The translations under genes were made by a program, and so were the position numbers. DNA of 64,000 nt. Source: Climacium dendroides. Lineage: Eukaryota; Streptophyta; Bryopsida; Hypnales; Climaciaceae. The stretch's first letter is position 1, and the number at the start of each line of letters is the position of its first letter. A model generated the notes under the pieces. The model was not told the origin of the DNA. It was given only the letters and a program-made list of their open reading frames with translations, and did not search any database. Below, in pieces: positions 49,124 to 60,117 of the stretch. Location: positions 22,811,029 to 22,875,028 of the forward strand of contig OX467083.1 in the NCBI GenBank assembly GCA_950106755.1, given 5' to 3'.

Positions 49124-51964
49124 CTATTGGACTGAATTGTCCGGCTCTACCCTAATTGGTGGAATAACGAATGGCTCCTGACTACTTAGACTGATTGGTG
49201 GTACCGAATTGGGATCCGGATTTCTCAGCGATGCTACATCTCGATTTGATTTATTAATTCCATTTGGTTCAGTCATGGTTATGACTGGACCAAATTGAAC
49301 TGACTTTCCATTTGGTTTACTGGCTGACATCGTGTCATCAGCTCTAGTCTTGCTAGACTGAGCTTCATCCCGAGTTGGTAAATCTAACGAAGGACCTGTA
49401 CTGGCCTTTAGCCGATCAGGCTGTCTTCCATTACGAATTGGACTGGGCACTGATTTATTTGACTGTCCAACCAATTCGGAATTAAAGTTTAAGCCTAATT
49501 GATTTTTCTGCTCCAGCAACTGCTCAGCTTCTTTACGGGTAATTTCCTTTTCCCTTAATATATCCAAATTTCCCGAGGGATTCTGCTTTTCAATTTGTCC
49601 TCTAGTCGGTACCTTCTGAACTAATTTTTCTTCCTTATTTAAATAAGGGAAATTTTTATCTTCGACTTGTATTAGATAAGATGCACGATCCTTATTAGAC
49701 CTTGCTGCATCTTCATCTAATAGTACTATCTTGGGACTATTATCCCTCTTTTTATTATTATAGCCCTCTTGGGGGTCATTTTTACGCGGACCATTACATT
49801 GCTCAGCCGTATGACCGGCTTGATTGCAAGTACCGCATAAAGGAACGTAATCTACACTAGCCCTTGCGTTCGGACAATTAGTGGAAATATGGCCCGGTTG
49901 TCGGCAATTATAACATATGACTCCTTTGCCTTGGGACCAATTAGGAACTTGTCCTCCATAAGTGGGAGGACCTTGGTTCACATTGCCAAATGGCATTTGT
50001 GACCAACCTTGGTTATTATTGGTTGGCATTTGCGCCACACCACGATTAGGATTATTACTAAATCCTCCTTTATTAAAGTTCATAGGATTGAAATTTGGAT
50101 TGGGTTGATTATAATTTTGATTAAAATTTTGGTTAAAATTTCTTCGCTTCGGTCTATTAACCCAATTGGAATTTCCCCCTTGGTAATTGTTATCCTCAAC
50201 TTGATAGACTTGACTACTCCTATTTTGGCCGGCTTGTTGGACCAAACTTGCTTGCATATTGCGGCAAGACTCGGTCTCGTGTTTAAGACCACAAAACCTA
50301 CACTTAGGAGGCAAATTGGGAGGAGATGGACAATCGGGCAACATGTGCCCTTGTCCCCTACAATTTGTGCACCATATGTGGGCACGATCCTGATTAGGTT
50401 GATTTTTCTTTTGAACCGAGTTTGCTAAATTTACTTGGAGGTTGCCTAATTGTTTCGTAATCTCAAGTAGATGTGACTCCATTACCGCATCTCTTGCATT
50501 AGATTGTATTTGGTAAGGAGGAACACCTACTTGGTTGTTCTTAATCGGTTCAACTGGAACAATTGGCGGTACTTGGACCGGTGCCATGGGTACTACATTT
50601 ACGTAACTGGGTTGGACATAGGTAGGCATGGTAGTACCTCCTATATCCTCCCTATTCACGCCAATTTGGTCCAAATAACTAGGTTGGCTTATAGTAGGAT
50701 TTATATACGTTTCGCCCAAATGTGCTTCCTCCCATAATTTAGCTCTTCGAACTGCGGCTGGTAAATCCGCAGGAGCAACTTTTTTTACAAATGCTTTTAA
50801 TTTTGGTGGGTATAACCCATTTATAAATTGCCGCATAAAATACGCATCAGGATACTCATTATTTGGCAATCTAAGCATTATGTCTTCTAAACGGCCATAA
50901 TAACTATCGATACGTTCACCACTTGCCATATGTAACTCGGCCAACTTTTCAAATAATTTTTCCTGATAAGCGGCAGGGCGAAAATGGGCTAGGAATGCAT
51001 CGCGCAATCCCGTCCAAGTATTAAAATGCCCTATTGGCTGTCTTTGAAACCATTTCTTGGCTTGATCCATTAGTGTACTTGGAAAAATACTTAAAAAATG
51101 CGCCTCTGTCCTAGCGTTGTTTGCATTACAACGAGTTAGGAACTCATAAAGGTGGCTATCAGGGTCATCGCCCATTCTACCATAAAAAGTCAGAAACAGC
51201 ATAAGTGAATAAGGCCTATCGGCCTCATCACCTGGCCACATTACCACTGGAATTACGTTAGCTGGAGCTGCCATATTGCTATTCACTCTTTTTACTAAGG
51301 ACTCTTCACTAGATGTAGATGAACTACCTAATTTGGATGATTTTCTAAAATTAACGAATTCAGTCTCATCCAAATTGCGTATTACAACTTCCAAGACTTG
51401 GTCTTGCTGGAAAACAGAAGGGATTTTTAATTTCCCTCGTTCCGCACTCCAAACTGGATTGTTTAACCAAATTGGACTTTCTCTAGACACCTCAACTGGG
51501 GTTGTTCTACCATGAAAAGAACCTAATGGGGAATCAATAAGAGGAGTTAACTCAGCCCCCGGATGGTTTTCCTCAATAACTTCCAATTTGGTTTCTTCCT
51601 CCTCACACAGTCCTCTTGGGGAATCCTAAGGTGATGGAGTATTCGAAACACAAATCGGTTCACAGTGAAGATGAGGGAGATCAAATCCCGTTCTCACTGT
51701 GACATTACTTGCCTGTCCTTTTACTATTTGGCTGACGTCTTCCTCATTAATTTTTTGTTTATTAGTTTTATCTTCTACGCCATGGCCGCATTCTTGCCTA
51801 TGTCGTGAATGACGTCCTAATCGAAAGGAATCCTTCCAACTTGGTGAAGCTGGTTCGGATTCTGCTTTAGAAGTAAATTTGCGTTTTTTATCCGCAGCTC
51901 TCTTCTTTGCACTTTCTTCTCGAGCTTATTTGCTAATTTCAGAATTTAAAGATGTGCTACTCAT
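49124..51964 (-). pseudogene. Retrotransposon gag
   Basis: The first ATG after the primer site is at 51964, 70 bases from the PBS, giving MSSTSLNSEISK. The frame is interrupted by TAA at 51926-51928 and TAG at 51626-51628, then is open for 820 codons to TAG 49124-49126. Features in order are the gag core (FLTFYGRMGDDPDSHLYEF, AKKWFQRQP, FEKLAELHMASGERIDSYY), an Asn/Gln-rich stretch, and zinc knuckles: CTNCRGQGHMLPDC, CRFCGLKHETESC, CYNCRQPGHISTNC and CGTCNQAGHTAEQC. Four knuckles is more than usual for this class. Gag forms the particle and binds RNA. The final stop lies in CAA-TAG-GCT between gag and protease. Confidence 0.9.
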
Positions 51965-52034
51965 TAGAGTGCAACAACTTCTTAAACTCCATCAAAAAGA
52001 TAAAAGAAGAAAACTAAAAACCTATTATGACGCC

Positions 52035-52052
52035 TCCCCGGCAGCGGCGCCA
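52035..52052 (-). other. Primer-binding site, tRNA-Asp type
   Basis: The minus strand reads TGGCGCCGCTGCCGGGGA, three bases inside the 5' LTR. From memory of plant tRNA-Asp(GTC), the 3' end is complementary to TGGCGCCGTTGCCGGGGA, so there is one mismatch. This primer is used by Athila-type elements. Confidence 0.85.
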
Positions 52053-52055
52053 AAA

Positions 52056-54315
52056 TGTAGTTACGTTTAGATCCTAATCGGATTATCTAAACAAATAGTT
52101 TAATTTGTTCCTAGGGAGGCAATTCTAATAGGACTACTTCTACAACGACATTAGAACGTACTAATAAAGGGCTAAAACACACAAGGAATGCATACTTCCA
52201 ACTAGTATTAATTTAATTCCTCACAATTTCTATAATAATTAATAATTTAATTATTCACTCCACTCTTAAAACCACCAAGTTCAAGTATCACCCAATTGGA
52301 ATTGATCTTTAATCTTCAAATTGGATTCTTTCGTCTTTCCACCAAATCGGAATTGGTGCTGCTGCTGGTACAGGTTCACTGCGGCACTCTAACTCCCATC
52401 TTGGATCCATCACCTATCAGCCTTGCACTTGTCACCAACACAGGGAACCACCAGATCTTCTTTCGCCAACTTGGTCTTCATGTCTTTATCTCCACGATTT
52501 GGTTTGATGTAATTTTTATCACCGCCCATTGACATTTCTTACACACCGATTTGAAATCAACCTTAACACTCTGCATTCTTCCTCATCCTTCCTTTTCAAC
52601 TTGGATAATTATCTTCTTATAAACACTCACAAACTCTCCAAATTGTATATATCACTCTCTCCTTTACTAACCTGGAATTTTTATTTTTATTTTTATATAT
52701 TTTTTTATCACAGTCTTCTCTCTCTCATACTATGTTGATTTCCTAATTGGATAAATTAATTTCTCACACCCATTCGGAAACTCTCAAATTTGAGACCTAT
52801 TGCTTCGGCTTCACAGACCAACTCGGGATCCTGACTTAGACAACATTCAAACTTTATAAAACCAATTTGGATAAGCACTCATGACACCATGCAGAGCCTT
52901 CTCAATTGCTCATATCCATAATTTCAATCAACTCTCAGTCCAAATTGAATTTTAACAACAACTGCCAATTCTTCACTTGACCAATTCAGCACTTATTCCA
53001 ATTTCCAAATTGGAACCACACAATAAGGCATTCATGCAACCATCAACCCTCCAATTCGGTTTCACTCACAGACTGCCAAACTCCAACTAGGCAAAATAGC
53101 ACTATGACTGAACCTCCAAATTGAGCTCATACATACAACATACATGCCAACAACAAGGAACAACAATTCGCTTTCAATCATTCTTTATTCAGCCGAATTG
53201 GTGACATATCACCGTTCCACAAAAATAATGTTTCACTAATTGATTCATTCAAAATTAGCTCACTGTTTCATATAATTCAAATTTGGACGCTCCATCTGCC
53301 ATGTCCAACTGGATCCATCACTTTGTAATTACTTCTCAAAATCTCCAATCACTCAGCACTATAATGCTAAATACTTCAATTTGCTTCACAGACAACTAAT
53401 ACCAATTTGGGTAAACAGCAATCACATCCAAATTGATCTCTCGTTCAATGAATCTCATCATAACTTCCTAATAGGTTAGCATCTTTATGCATAACTCCTA
53501 ATAGGTTTTAAATCACATCACTCCGATTTGGACTTAAGCTCTTCTGCTCTACCACCGTAAACTTCCAAATTGGTACCTTGCAATCACTCCTTAGCCAATT
53601 CGGACAAACTCCGAATTACCAAATTGAACTTCACGTCCACCACTGCAACCACCAATTTGGCCGATACAGACTTCCACTTCCTTTATAGGAACAAGCACAC
53701 ACACAAACAAACATACATAAAACCAAATAGAAAAACACAAACGCAGCCACTCAGACTGGGACTCGCACTGGCATTCTCTCAATAGTGGGTGCCTTCCAAA
53801 TCGGAAAACTCGACTTTAAAACCCCAAGCCAGGCAGTTCCTTAACCAACTTGGCATCACCTCAAAACTCGCAAACTGCCCATTAGGAACCTCAAAAATAA
53901 CCGTCCCTCAATTACACACACAAATTCCCAAATTGGCACCTGCAACACCCCGCACAACCCTAACTGCCGACCACAGGCAAACCAACTTGGAAACCACAAC
54001 AGCTCCGACCTAGCTGGCTACAGACAGTTCCTACTTGGACAAAAACGTAGAACATTCTAACTTGGAATTGTCATCCTGCATTACAAATAGGAATTACCCT
54101 CAGATAATCCAAAATTGCCTTCACTCTCCGAATTGGCTTCCCTTCCAATCCCATCACCGTGGCTCATGCTTGACTGCATCCGGATAAACACTTCCAAATT
54201 GGTTAACAACATCCAAAAATCACCCATTTGGAACACCAATCAAACAAAACATAACTAAAACCACATAAAAACACACCAAAAAAATGACACTAAAAATCCG
54301 AATAGGTTATTTACA
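52056..54315 (-). repeat. 5' LTR of the inner Ty3/gypsy element
   Basis: 2260 bp, TG...CA, and the partner of 39344-41603. Transitions between the two copies include c/t and a/g changes near 53272, 53289, 53886, 54057, 54076, 54104, 54129, 54158 and 54272. It is followed by ATAGC at 54316-54320. Confidence 0.97.
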
Positions 54316-54320
54316 ATAGC

Positions 54321-55971
54321 GTTTCTCAACCCTATTCTCCATCCCACCAAGCAGCGGCGAGTAGTAGCGAAGGTGGCCTCCACCATCTTGGGGAGCCTCC
54401 AGGGAAAGATGATGATGGACTGGGCAGCCATCATCCATGAGTTAGTCAGAGACCTGATGCGTGCCCTCCGGTTCGGAAAGAAGAGCTAGAGTCCTCTTTC
54501 GGCGTATTTGTCTCATCTGTACGCCCACCACTTTCTGCTCGAGGCAAACGAAGAGAGTGCGTATCAGGACCTAGTCCAACTCCAGCAGTACGAAGGAGAG
54601 GAGCCCTCGCCTCGAGACGGACCGGACGATGAGGACACAGAAGAGGAGGAGCTGGTCTCTCCGCTAAGGAAGAGGAAAAGGCGGAATAGGACGCCGCCGG
54701 TAAGTTCTTCAGAGGAGCCTCCCACACCGGAACCATAGGAAGAAGTTCAGGAGGTAAAGACGAAGACCGGACCTGTTCCAAAAGAAGTCCAACCATCCAT
54801 GCAACTGGTTGGGCCGGTATGACCGCACACCGTCGCCACTCAGGCCGAGGCAGGACCCTCCCGGACCCGGATGATAGAGGTAGAGGAGAGGGACCGGACC
54901 ACCATGCGATTGGGAGGGACGCCCCTAGAAGACATCCAGGAGATGGCTCAGCATCTGGTGTGGCGGACAGATGACCTCACCCAGATTTGTGAAAACTACG
55001 ATGGAGCTCTCAAACAGGTGTGCCGGAAGATGGCGCTAACCGATTGGAACGCCATTTTTCGGAGGACAGATGCATTGGTGGCAGCGGAGCAGCAAAACGG
55101 CCTCCTCATAGAAGAACGGAAGACTTTGGTGACGGAGCTGGGGGCGTTGCGCGTAGAAAACCAGACGTTGCGAGACCAAGTCCGGAATTCAGAATCCCGC
55201 TGTGTGGATTTGGAGAGCACCCTCCGCACAGCCCAGGAGACGGCTCGACTCACAGAAGAAGACCATCGCCGGCAGATAGCGGCATTGTGCCAAAGTGTAG
55301 TTCAGCTCCGGAGCTCTCTGGATGTACCGGCGGATTATATCAACAAGGCCCGGCTGTTTGAAACTAACCTCGATGCAGCCGCCAGCTCAAGCCGGGTTCC
55401 TATCGTCAAATGCTTACTAGAGTAGGTAAAACGAATGGATACATCCCGGGCCGCGATGAGAGAGATGATGGAGTATTTGATTTCCACGGAGTCGGATCCG
55501 GCACCTCAATCTCCCCCGTCAGCGCAAACTTTGGTGGTTCCGGAAAGCAGCAATCCGGAACCTATGGTTACGGAGGTTTCACCGGTGGTACCGGTAAATC
55601 CGGAACTTTCACCACTAGCCGGAAGGCCAGAAGGAGTGGACTGGAGAACAGTGGTACCTCAGGGAAGCGAAGACCTACTTCCGGTGACTCCGACCATCGA
55701 CCTGACAGGTGCTTCTCCGAAAGTTCACGCCGGCCGGCCGGTGCAGTCTTCTCCGCATCATAAGAAGACCCAGAAGGATTCCCGGGGGAGTCCGGACACT
55801 CAGGTATTCGGGACCCGGAGTGTAGACAGGGACACCAGTATTGTGGAAGTCCAAAGATGGGGCCAAAGGGGTCCGAATCTGTTTTCTCTGGAAAGTAGCC
55901 GGAAGGAGGTAAAGTTGGATCTTCTGAAGGACTATGTTCCTCCTAAAGATTCAGATTCCAAAAAATAGTAT
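54321..55971 (+). pseudogene. Outer-element ORF, 3' part
   Basis: It continues the frame of 38889-39343. The first stretch (FLNPILHPTKQRRVVAKVAS, DWAAIIHELVRDLMRAL) is helical. There follow an acidic/basic linker (TEEEELVSPLRKRKRRN), a long coiled coil at about 54871-55425 (LVTELGALRVENQTLRDQV) and a Pro/Ser-rich tail ending DSDSKK at 55968. In-frame stops are TAG 54488, TAG 54736, a TGA near 54820 and TAG 55423, with no frameshift seen. The family is unrecognised, and no protease, RT or integrase follows. Confidence 0.55.
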
Positions 55972-57054
55972 GCAGTAGTGTAGTATAGCGGCAATACCGG
56001 AGTCCGGCAGTCAAAGCTGGAAAAATAAGATTTGGGATTTTCCGGAAATCTAGCGGACCAATAGGAATGTTTTGTAGGATTTTTAGGATGACGTTATAAG
56101 TAGGAGTTTTAATGGCCTTTCTGGTCATTCACAACCATCTCATAGTTTCAGCATTGTATCTTTTTCTGAGCTTAATTCTAAAGTGTTTGGAGTACTGAAT
56201 CTCTTATCTTTCTTGTATACGGTATGTGTTTGTGAGAGGTGTGAGTCCGTTCTTGCGTTTCCGGAACTGAGAACTTACCTTGTGTGGCAAGAGTCGATTT
56301 TGTGAGAGTATCCGAACGTATTAACTTGAGGGGGAGATCAACCGGATGGTTCCGGTAGTAGGGTTAGTGTAGTACTGCTCGGATGCCGGTATAGCCTGCG
56401 TGTAGGATACAGCCTTAGGTGAAAGGGGTATCTGAGAGGCTGCTAGCAACTTCCGTGTACGGAAGTATTGCCGGACGTGCCCGAATTCTGGATTGCCGGA
56501 ATTCCCCGTAGAACAGAGTCAAGCCCCAGCGCAAGCCCAAGAAAGTACAGGAAAAACCACCCGGTCGACAGGAGGCTCAGTGCTCGGTTAAAGGTAAGAA
56601 TGTCGTTGTAGTTCTTGACCGTCCCTGTATGACCTAATCCGGATCTTTCCGGATTTGTGAGGCGACGGAACAGGAGGACACTTCCGATCCCTGAAGAGTT
56701 AGTTTAGTATCAGCATTAAAGAGAGAGAGAGAGAGTGAAAGAGAGTGTGTTTCCAGACACGGTAAGCATCCGGACGGTGGATCCAGCCACTCGTCATCCA
56801 AACCCAGGGATCCCGGAAGGGGCACTGAACTGTTTCCGGATTCTTCCAGAACCCATCCGGCACTAGAGTCCGAACCGGACCTAAAGTCCGGAATAGTCTG
56901 ACAAAGAGAAAAGTGAATGCTTAGATTGGAATAGCCTATAAAACTATAATCCACAAGTCCTCGTGGGAACGATTCCGGAGCGGTTTACTCTAAGAAGGCC
57001 TTTGGTGTAAATTAAGGGTTAACTGGAGGAATACTAGTCCGACTAATTGCTACA
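55972..57054. other. Outer-element 3' region, non-coding
   Basis: It contains many TCCGGA/TTCCGG words, a purine-rich stretch near 56328-56340 and a (ga)n run at 56721-56745. No ORF is recognised. Confidence 0.45.
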
Positions 57055-57219
57055 GACACTAAAAACGACGTGATTACCTTCCGACTACGGACCTAAGTAG
57101 GATTGTACCTAATATTGCTCTTGCGCCAATAAGTTCTCTTCCAGCGATAATTCGATGGCTCCGACTAGATTGGCAGTGGAGCTTCTATCCGGCACTCTTC
57201 GTGGAGTTGTAAGTCCCAT

Positions 57220-57575
57220 GGCCTCGCCATTAGTTGTGATGAAGGCATCTGTGCGATCGAGTACCTCTCATTTCGAACGGGTTTCGTGGTGTAAGACCAC
57301 TTTCCAGCCAAGTCTGTCCGCCGCATCGGAGAAAAATACCTGTGTGGCTTGACTCGGGAAGATGAATGGCTCGGCCATGCGAGGGAGTTTATGGCGGAAG
57401 TTCACCAAAAGGAATCCTGCGTCATCACGCACATACGTAGGGTTCCCTCGTGTGTCAATTGGTTTCACCCATAGTATAGTGTGGTCATGTCTGCAAACAC
57501 CATTTCAGGAACTCCTATTTGGAGAAACACACTGCAGACACTCATAGTTGCCACGGTGTGCAATTACGGGATTGA
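57220..57575 (-). pseudogene. DUF4216 domain fragment of a CACTA (En/Spm) transposon
   Basis: The minus frame gives HTILWVKPIDTRGN, then DAGFLLVNF, EPFIFPSQATQVFFSDAAD, GWKVVLHHETRSK. This matches the DUF4216 pattern (LVNF, PFI..SQA.QVF..D, W.VV, R), a domain linked to plant CACTA transposase genes. In-frame TGA codons lie near 57509 and just after RSK at about 57268. The tnp2-type DDE core and DUF4218 are not visible nearby. It marks this stretch as CACTA-derived DNA. Confidence 0.75.
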
Positions 57576-58163
57576 AATGAAAGACAGAAATGTGACTTCA
57601 GTGTGATTGCCGACGAAGTGACGAGCAAGTCGCGTAGAGGCCAGGGACTACGTACTGACTTCTATATGACTTGTAAGGGTTCTGTGTCTGTGGACGGGAC
57701 GATGGACTTACCCACAATGAAGTCACTCCGTAGTTGTATCCTCCTCTTCGACTGCTGCCTGTCATATTGCACGTATGAAAGTTAGAGCGTGTAGTATGAA
57801 TAGCCAAATTCCATTTTTGCATCAGACATGAATCTAAGGGCAGCTAAAATTGAGGTCAATTCATGACAATTCTGATTCCATTTTTTTTTTGGCTTCGCAA
57901 TCTTTCATCAACAAACAATTAATCTTTCTTTGAATGGGTGTTCTTAAGCATGCACGTCCATTGTCATGGACATTATCGTTGGTCATACTTATATTCTTGT
58001 CCATGGAAATAGTCATTGTCCTACAGTGTGACTTCCGGGTCCCAAATTATTATAGTGTCTATCGTTCTAATACACCTTCATCTAGCCTAACTATCTTATG
58101 TACTGAATTCAGGATGCATGAGACCTGAACAAGGCATTGAAGTTAATGGACTGCACTTGGGAA
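57576..58163. other. No gene recognised
   Basis: Mixed-composition sequence with a few GACT-type words. Frames here have no recognisable domain. Confidence 0.4.
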
Positions 58164-59250
58164 CACTAGAAGAAAAACGTGTCCGTTGCAACCCACTGAG
58201 ATGCGACTATGTGTCCTATACAACTGAGATGCGACTGTAGCCCTCTATATTTGCACCAAATTTCACGTGTATGTAGTTGTAGTCGCAAAGTAGTCGGAAA
58301 ATGAAGACTAGGGTTACGATATTGTAACAGAAGAATTGACATGAGGTATTCTACATCCAGCATTCATCGCAATTGTCCATGTGGACAGCTATCCGCGAAG
58401 TAGAGTCCACCGTGGAAAAATGCAATCGCTCTGATTACAGGTTGCAACTAAAAACTAGAAGATTGCAACTTAGAAATGACTCAAATGCAACTAGGAATCA
58501 ACTATAATGCAACTAAAGCCCGACTACAATGCAACTAAAAAACGATTCAAATACAACTAGAGAACAAGTGCAATGCAACTAGAACATGACTGAAAATCGA
58601 TTCAATTGTCCCATATCGATTGTCAAGAATACCATCAACTTGAACAGATAAGAATGGTAAGTTATAGCATTCTTATGTAATGAATTTTGATAGTGAAATT
58701 CTAATATTTATATATTTTGTAGATTTCTACAATTTGTAGATTTTTATAATCTACAACTCTATAAATTATAACCAAGTCGCAAACTAGTTGCAAACTAGTT
58801 GTATGTCAATCGCAAACTAGTTGCAAACGAGTTGCACATCAATCGCAAACGAGTTGTACATCAATCACAAACTAGTTGCACACCAATTGCAAACCAGTTG
58901 TATGTCAATCGCAAACCAATTGCACTCTAGTCGCAAACGAGTTGCACATCAATCGCAAACTAGTTGCACACCAGTTGTATGTCAATTACAAACCAGTTGC
59001 ACATTAGTCGCAAACTAATTGCACACAAATAAGTGAAATAACTTCCACATCAGCAACCACGTCACAGCAGTTCATCGACGAAGTTCTCCATTGCCTATCG
59101 AATGACAAACAACCTCGCGACTGCAATGCAACTCATGCGACTTGTCCACTGCGACTGCGGACTCCAGAATATCACCAAGTCACAAACGTCCGATACGACT
59201 ACAAACCAGTCGCAAACCGCAGTCGCAAAACCCTGCTTTTTCTTCTAGTG
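58164..59250. mobile_element. 1087-bp non-autonomous CACTA element, TSD GAA
   Basis: The left end is CACTAGAAGAAAAA and the right end is the exact inverse (TTTTTCTTCTAGTG). It is flanked by GAA on both sides (58161-58163 and 59251-59253). The terminal inverted repeat is 14 bp. The interior is full of short subterminal repeats: 'gcaactagaa'/'aatgcaacta' on the left (58440-58600), and 'caaactagttgcac'/'agtcgcaaac' on the right (58770-59035). There is no coding capacity. It fits a small deletion derivative moved by a CACTA transposase. Confidence 0.9.
58770..59035. repeat. Subterminal repeat cluster in the CACTA element
   Basis: About 15 variants of a 14-18 bp word (gtcgcaaactagttgcac) are packed head to tail. 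The AACTAGTT core is palindromic. Such clusters are the usual binding sites for CACTA accessory proteins (TNPA-like). Confidence 0.8.
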
Positions 59251-59253
59251 GAA

Positions 59254-60117
59254 GAAGCTCAAACTTTACACTACACACATACTCCTCTTCCAAGGCTTCC
59301 ATACTCCGTAATTTATAAGGTGGTTTCTGATTGAGCAATTGTAATGGGAGTGCTGTAAGGTTTAAGGTCCTTAGGGAAAGATTACAACGAATTACAAAGA
59401 AAAAAAGTGGTCTATGCATCGTAAGGAATTGAAACAGAAGGCCTCTACTACACACAAATTTAGACTCGACACTACAAACTAACTTCCAAGAGTCATTTCC
59501 GAGTAACGAAAATCAAGTCATGACAGAGAAATGACTAACAGAAGTCATGTAGGAGTTGTTCACGATTCAAAATGACTTCACCGTGACTTTCGGGTGACTT
59601 TTCTTTATGGGACAACGAATTCATGCTGAAGTGGACTCCAATGCACTACCGACAAGGGGACCGCCGCCCACCATACCATGCACATGAAAAATGAGGACGA
59701 CAACGCATAATTCTATCCATCAATCATCATCATGAGCAAAAGATTGAAAAGTACACGGTCACACCGCACTTGAAAACCAATGTACATGCACTCACTCCTC
59801 AGAGTTGCCCGTGTTCATTGCACAGCTCCGTCCCACGTCCGCCGCCTTTGCAAGGGACTTTATGATGCACCGCCAACTACCGGGACCCCATGATGACCAC
59901 TCCCTGCCTTGCCATCAAAGTTCAAAATAAGGTTTCAGGCACTTACAAGGCAGTCCGCGACTCTGCCATCTGCGTTACAGCCTCCTCCTCTTGAATTGTT
60001 TCAATTTAGCGCCTTGGAGCAGTAGCTTGTCTCCGCGATTTTGTCGACAATCAACGTCTAGAACGGCCTACTGTGAATTCCGCGCATGCTCGCATCTAAC
60101 GCGACAGTCGTTGTGTC
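59254..60117. other. No gene recognised
   Basis: GACT-type words occur at 59505-59605 (gtcatgacagagaaatgact and similar). The rest holds short frames only. Confidence 0.4.

Larger units (their letters stand above)
39344..54315 (-). mobile_element. Complete nested Ty3/gypsy LTR retrotransposon (~15 kb, Athila/Tat-like)
   Basis: Two 2260-bp LTRs (39344-41603 and 52056-54315) with TG/CA ends are flanked by a perfect 5-bp duplication ATAGC (39339-39343 and 54316-54320). Transcription is on the minus strand: 5' LTR on the right, PBS at 52035-52052, gag-pro-RT-RNase H-integrase (51964-45318), then a further long reading region (44499-41642), then the 3' LTR. Gene order, a tRNA-Asp-type primer site, long LTRs and an extra region after integrase suggest the Athila/Tat branch. 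It inserted into the ORF of the outer element. This copy is not able to encode a working polyprotein. Confidence 0.95.
38394..57054 (+). mobile_element. Outer transposable element (tentative borders), split by inner retrotransposon
   Basis: Outside the inner insertion this is about 3.7 kb of sequence rich in TCCGGA-type words, with a single long disrupted ORF. The proposed borders are TGTGGGAATGCG at 38394 and ...TTGCTACA at 57054, flanked on both sides by GACAC (38389-38393 and 57055-57059). TG/CA ends with a 5-bp duplication would fit an LTR-type integration. However, I could not find matching LTRs at the two ends, so the class is open. A sequence resembling the initiator-tRNA primer site (TGGTGAGCAGAG) occurs at 38837, and a purine run GAGGGGGAGATCA near 56330. 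It may be a non-autonomous, gag-only type element. Confidence 0.4.
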
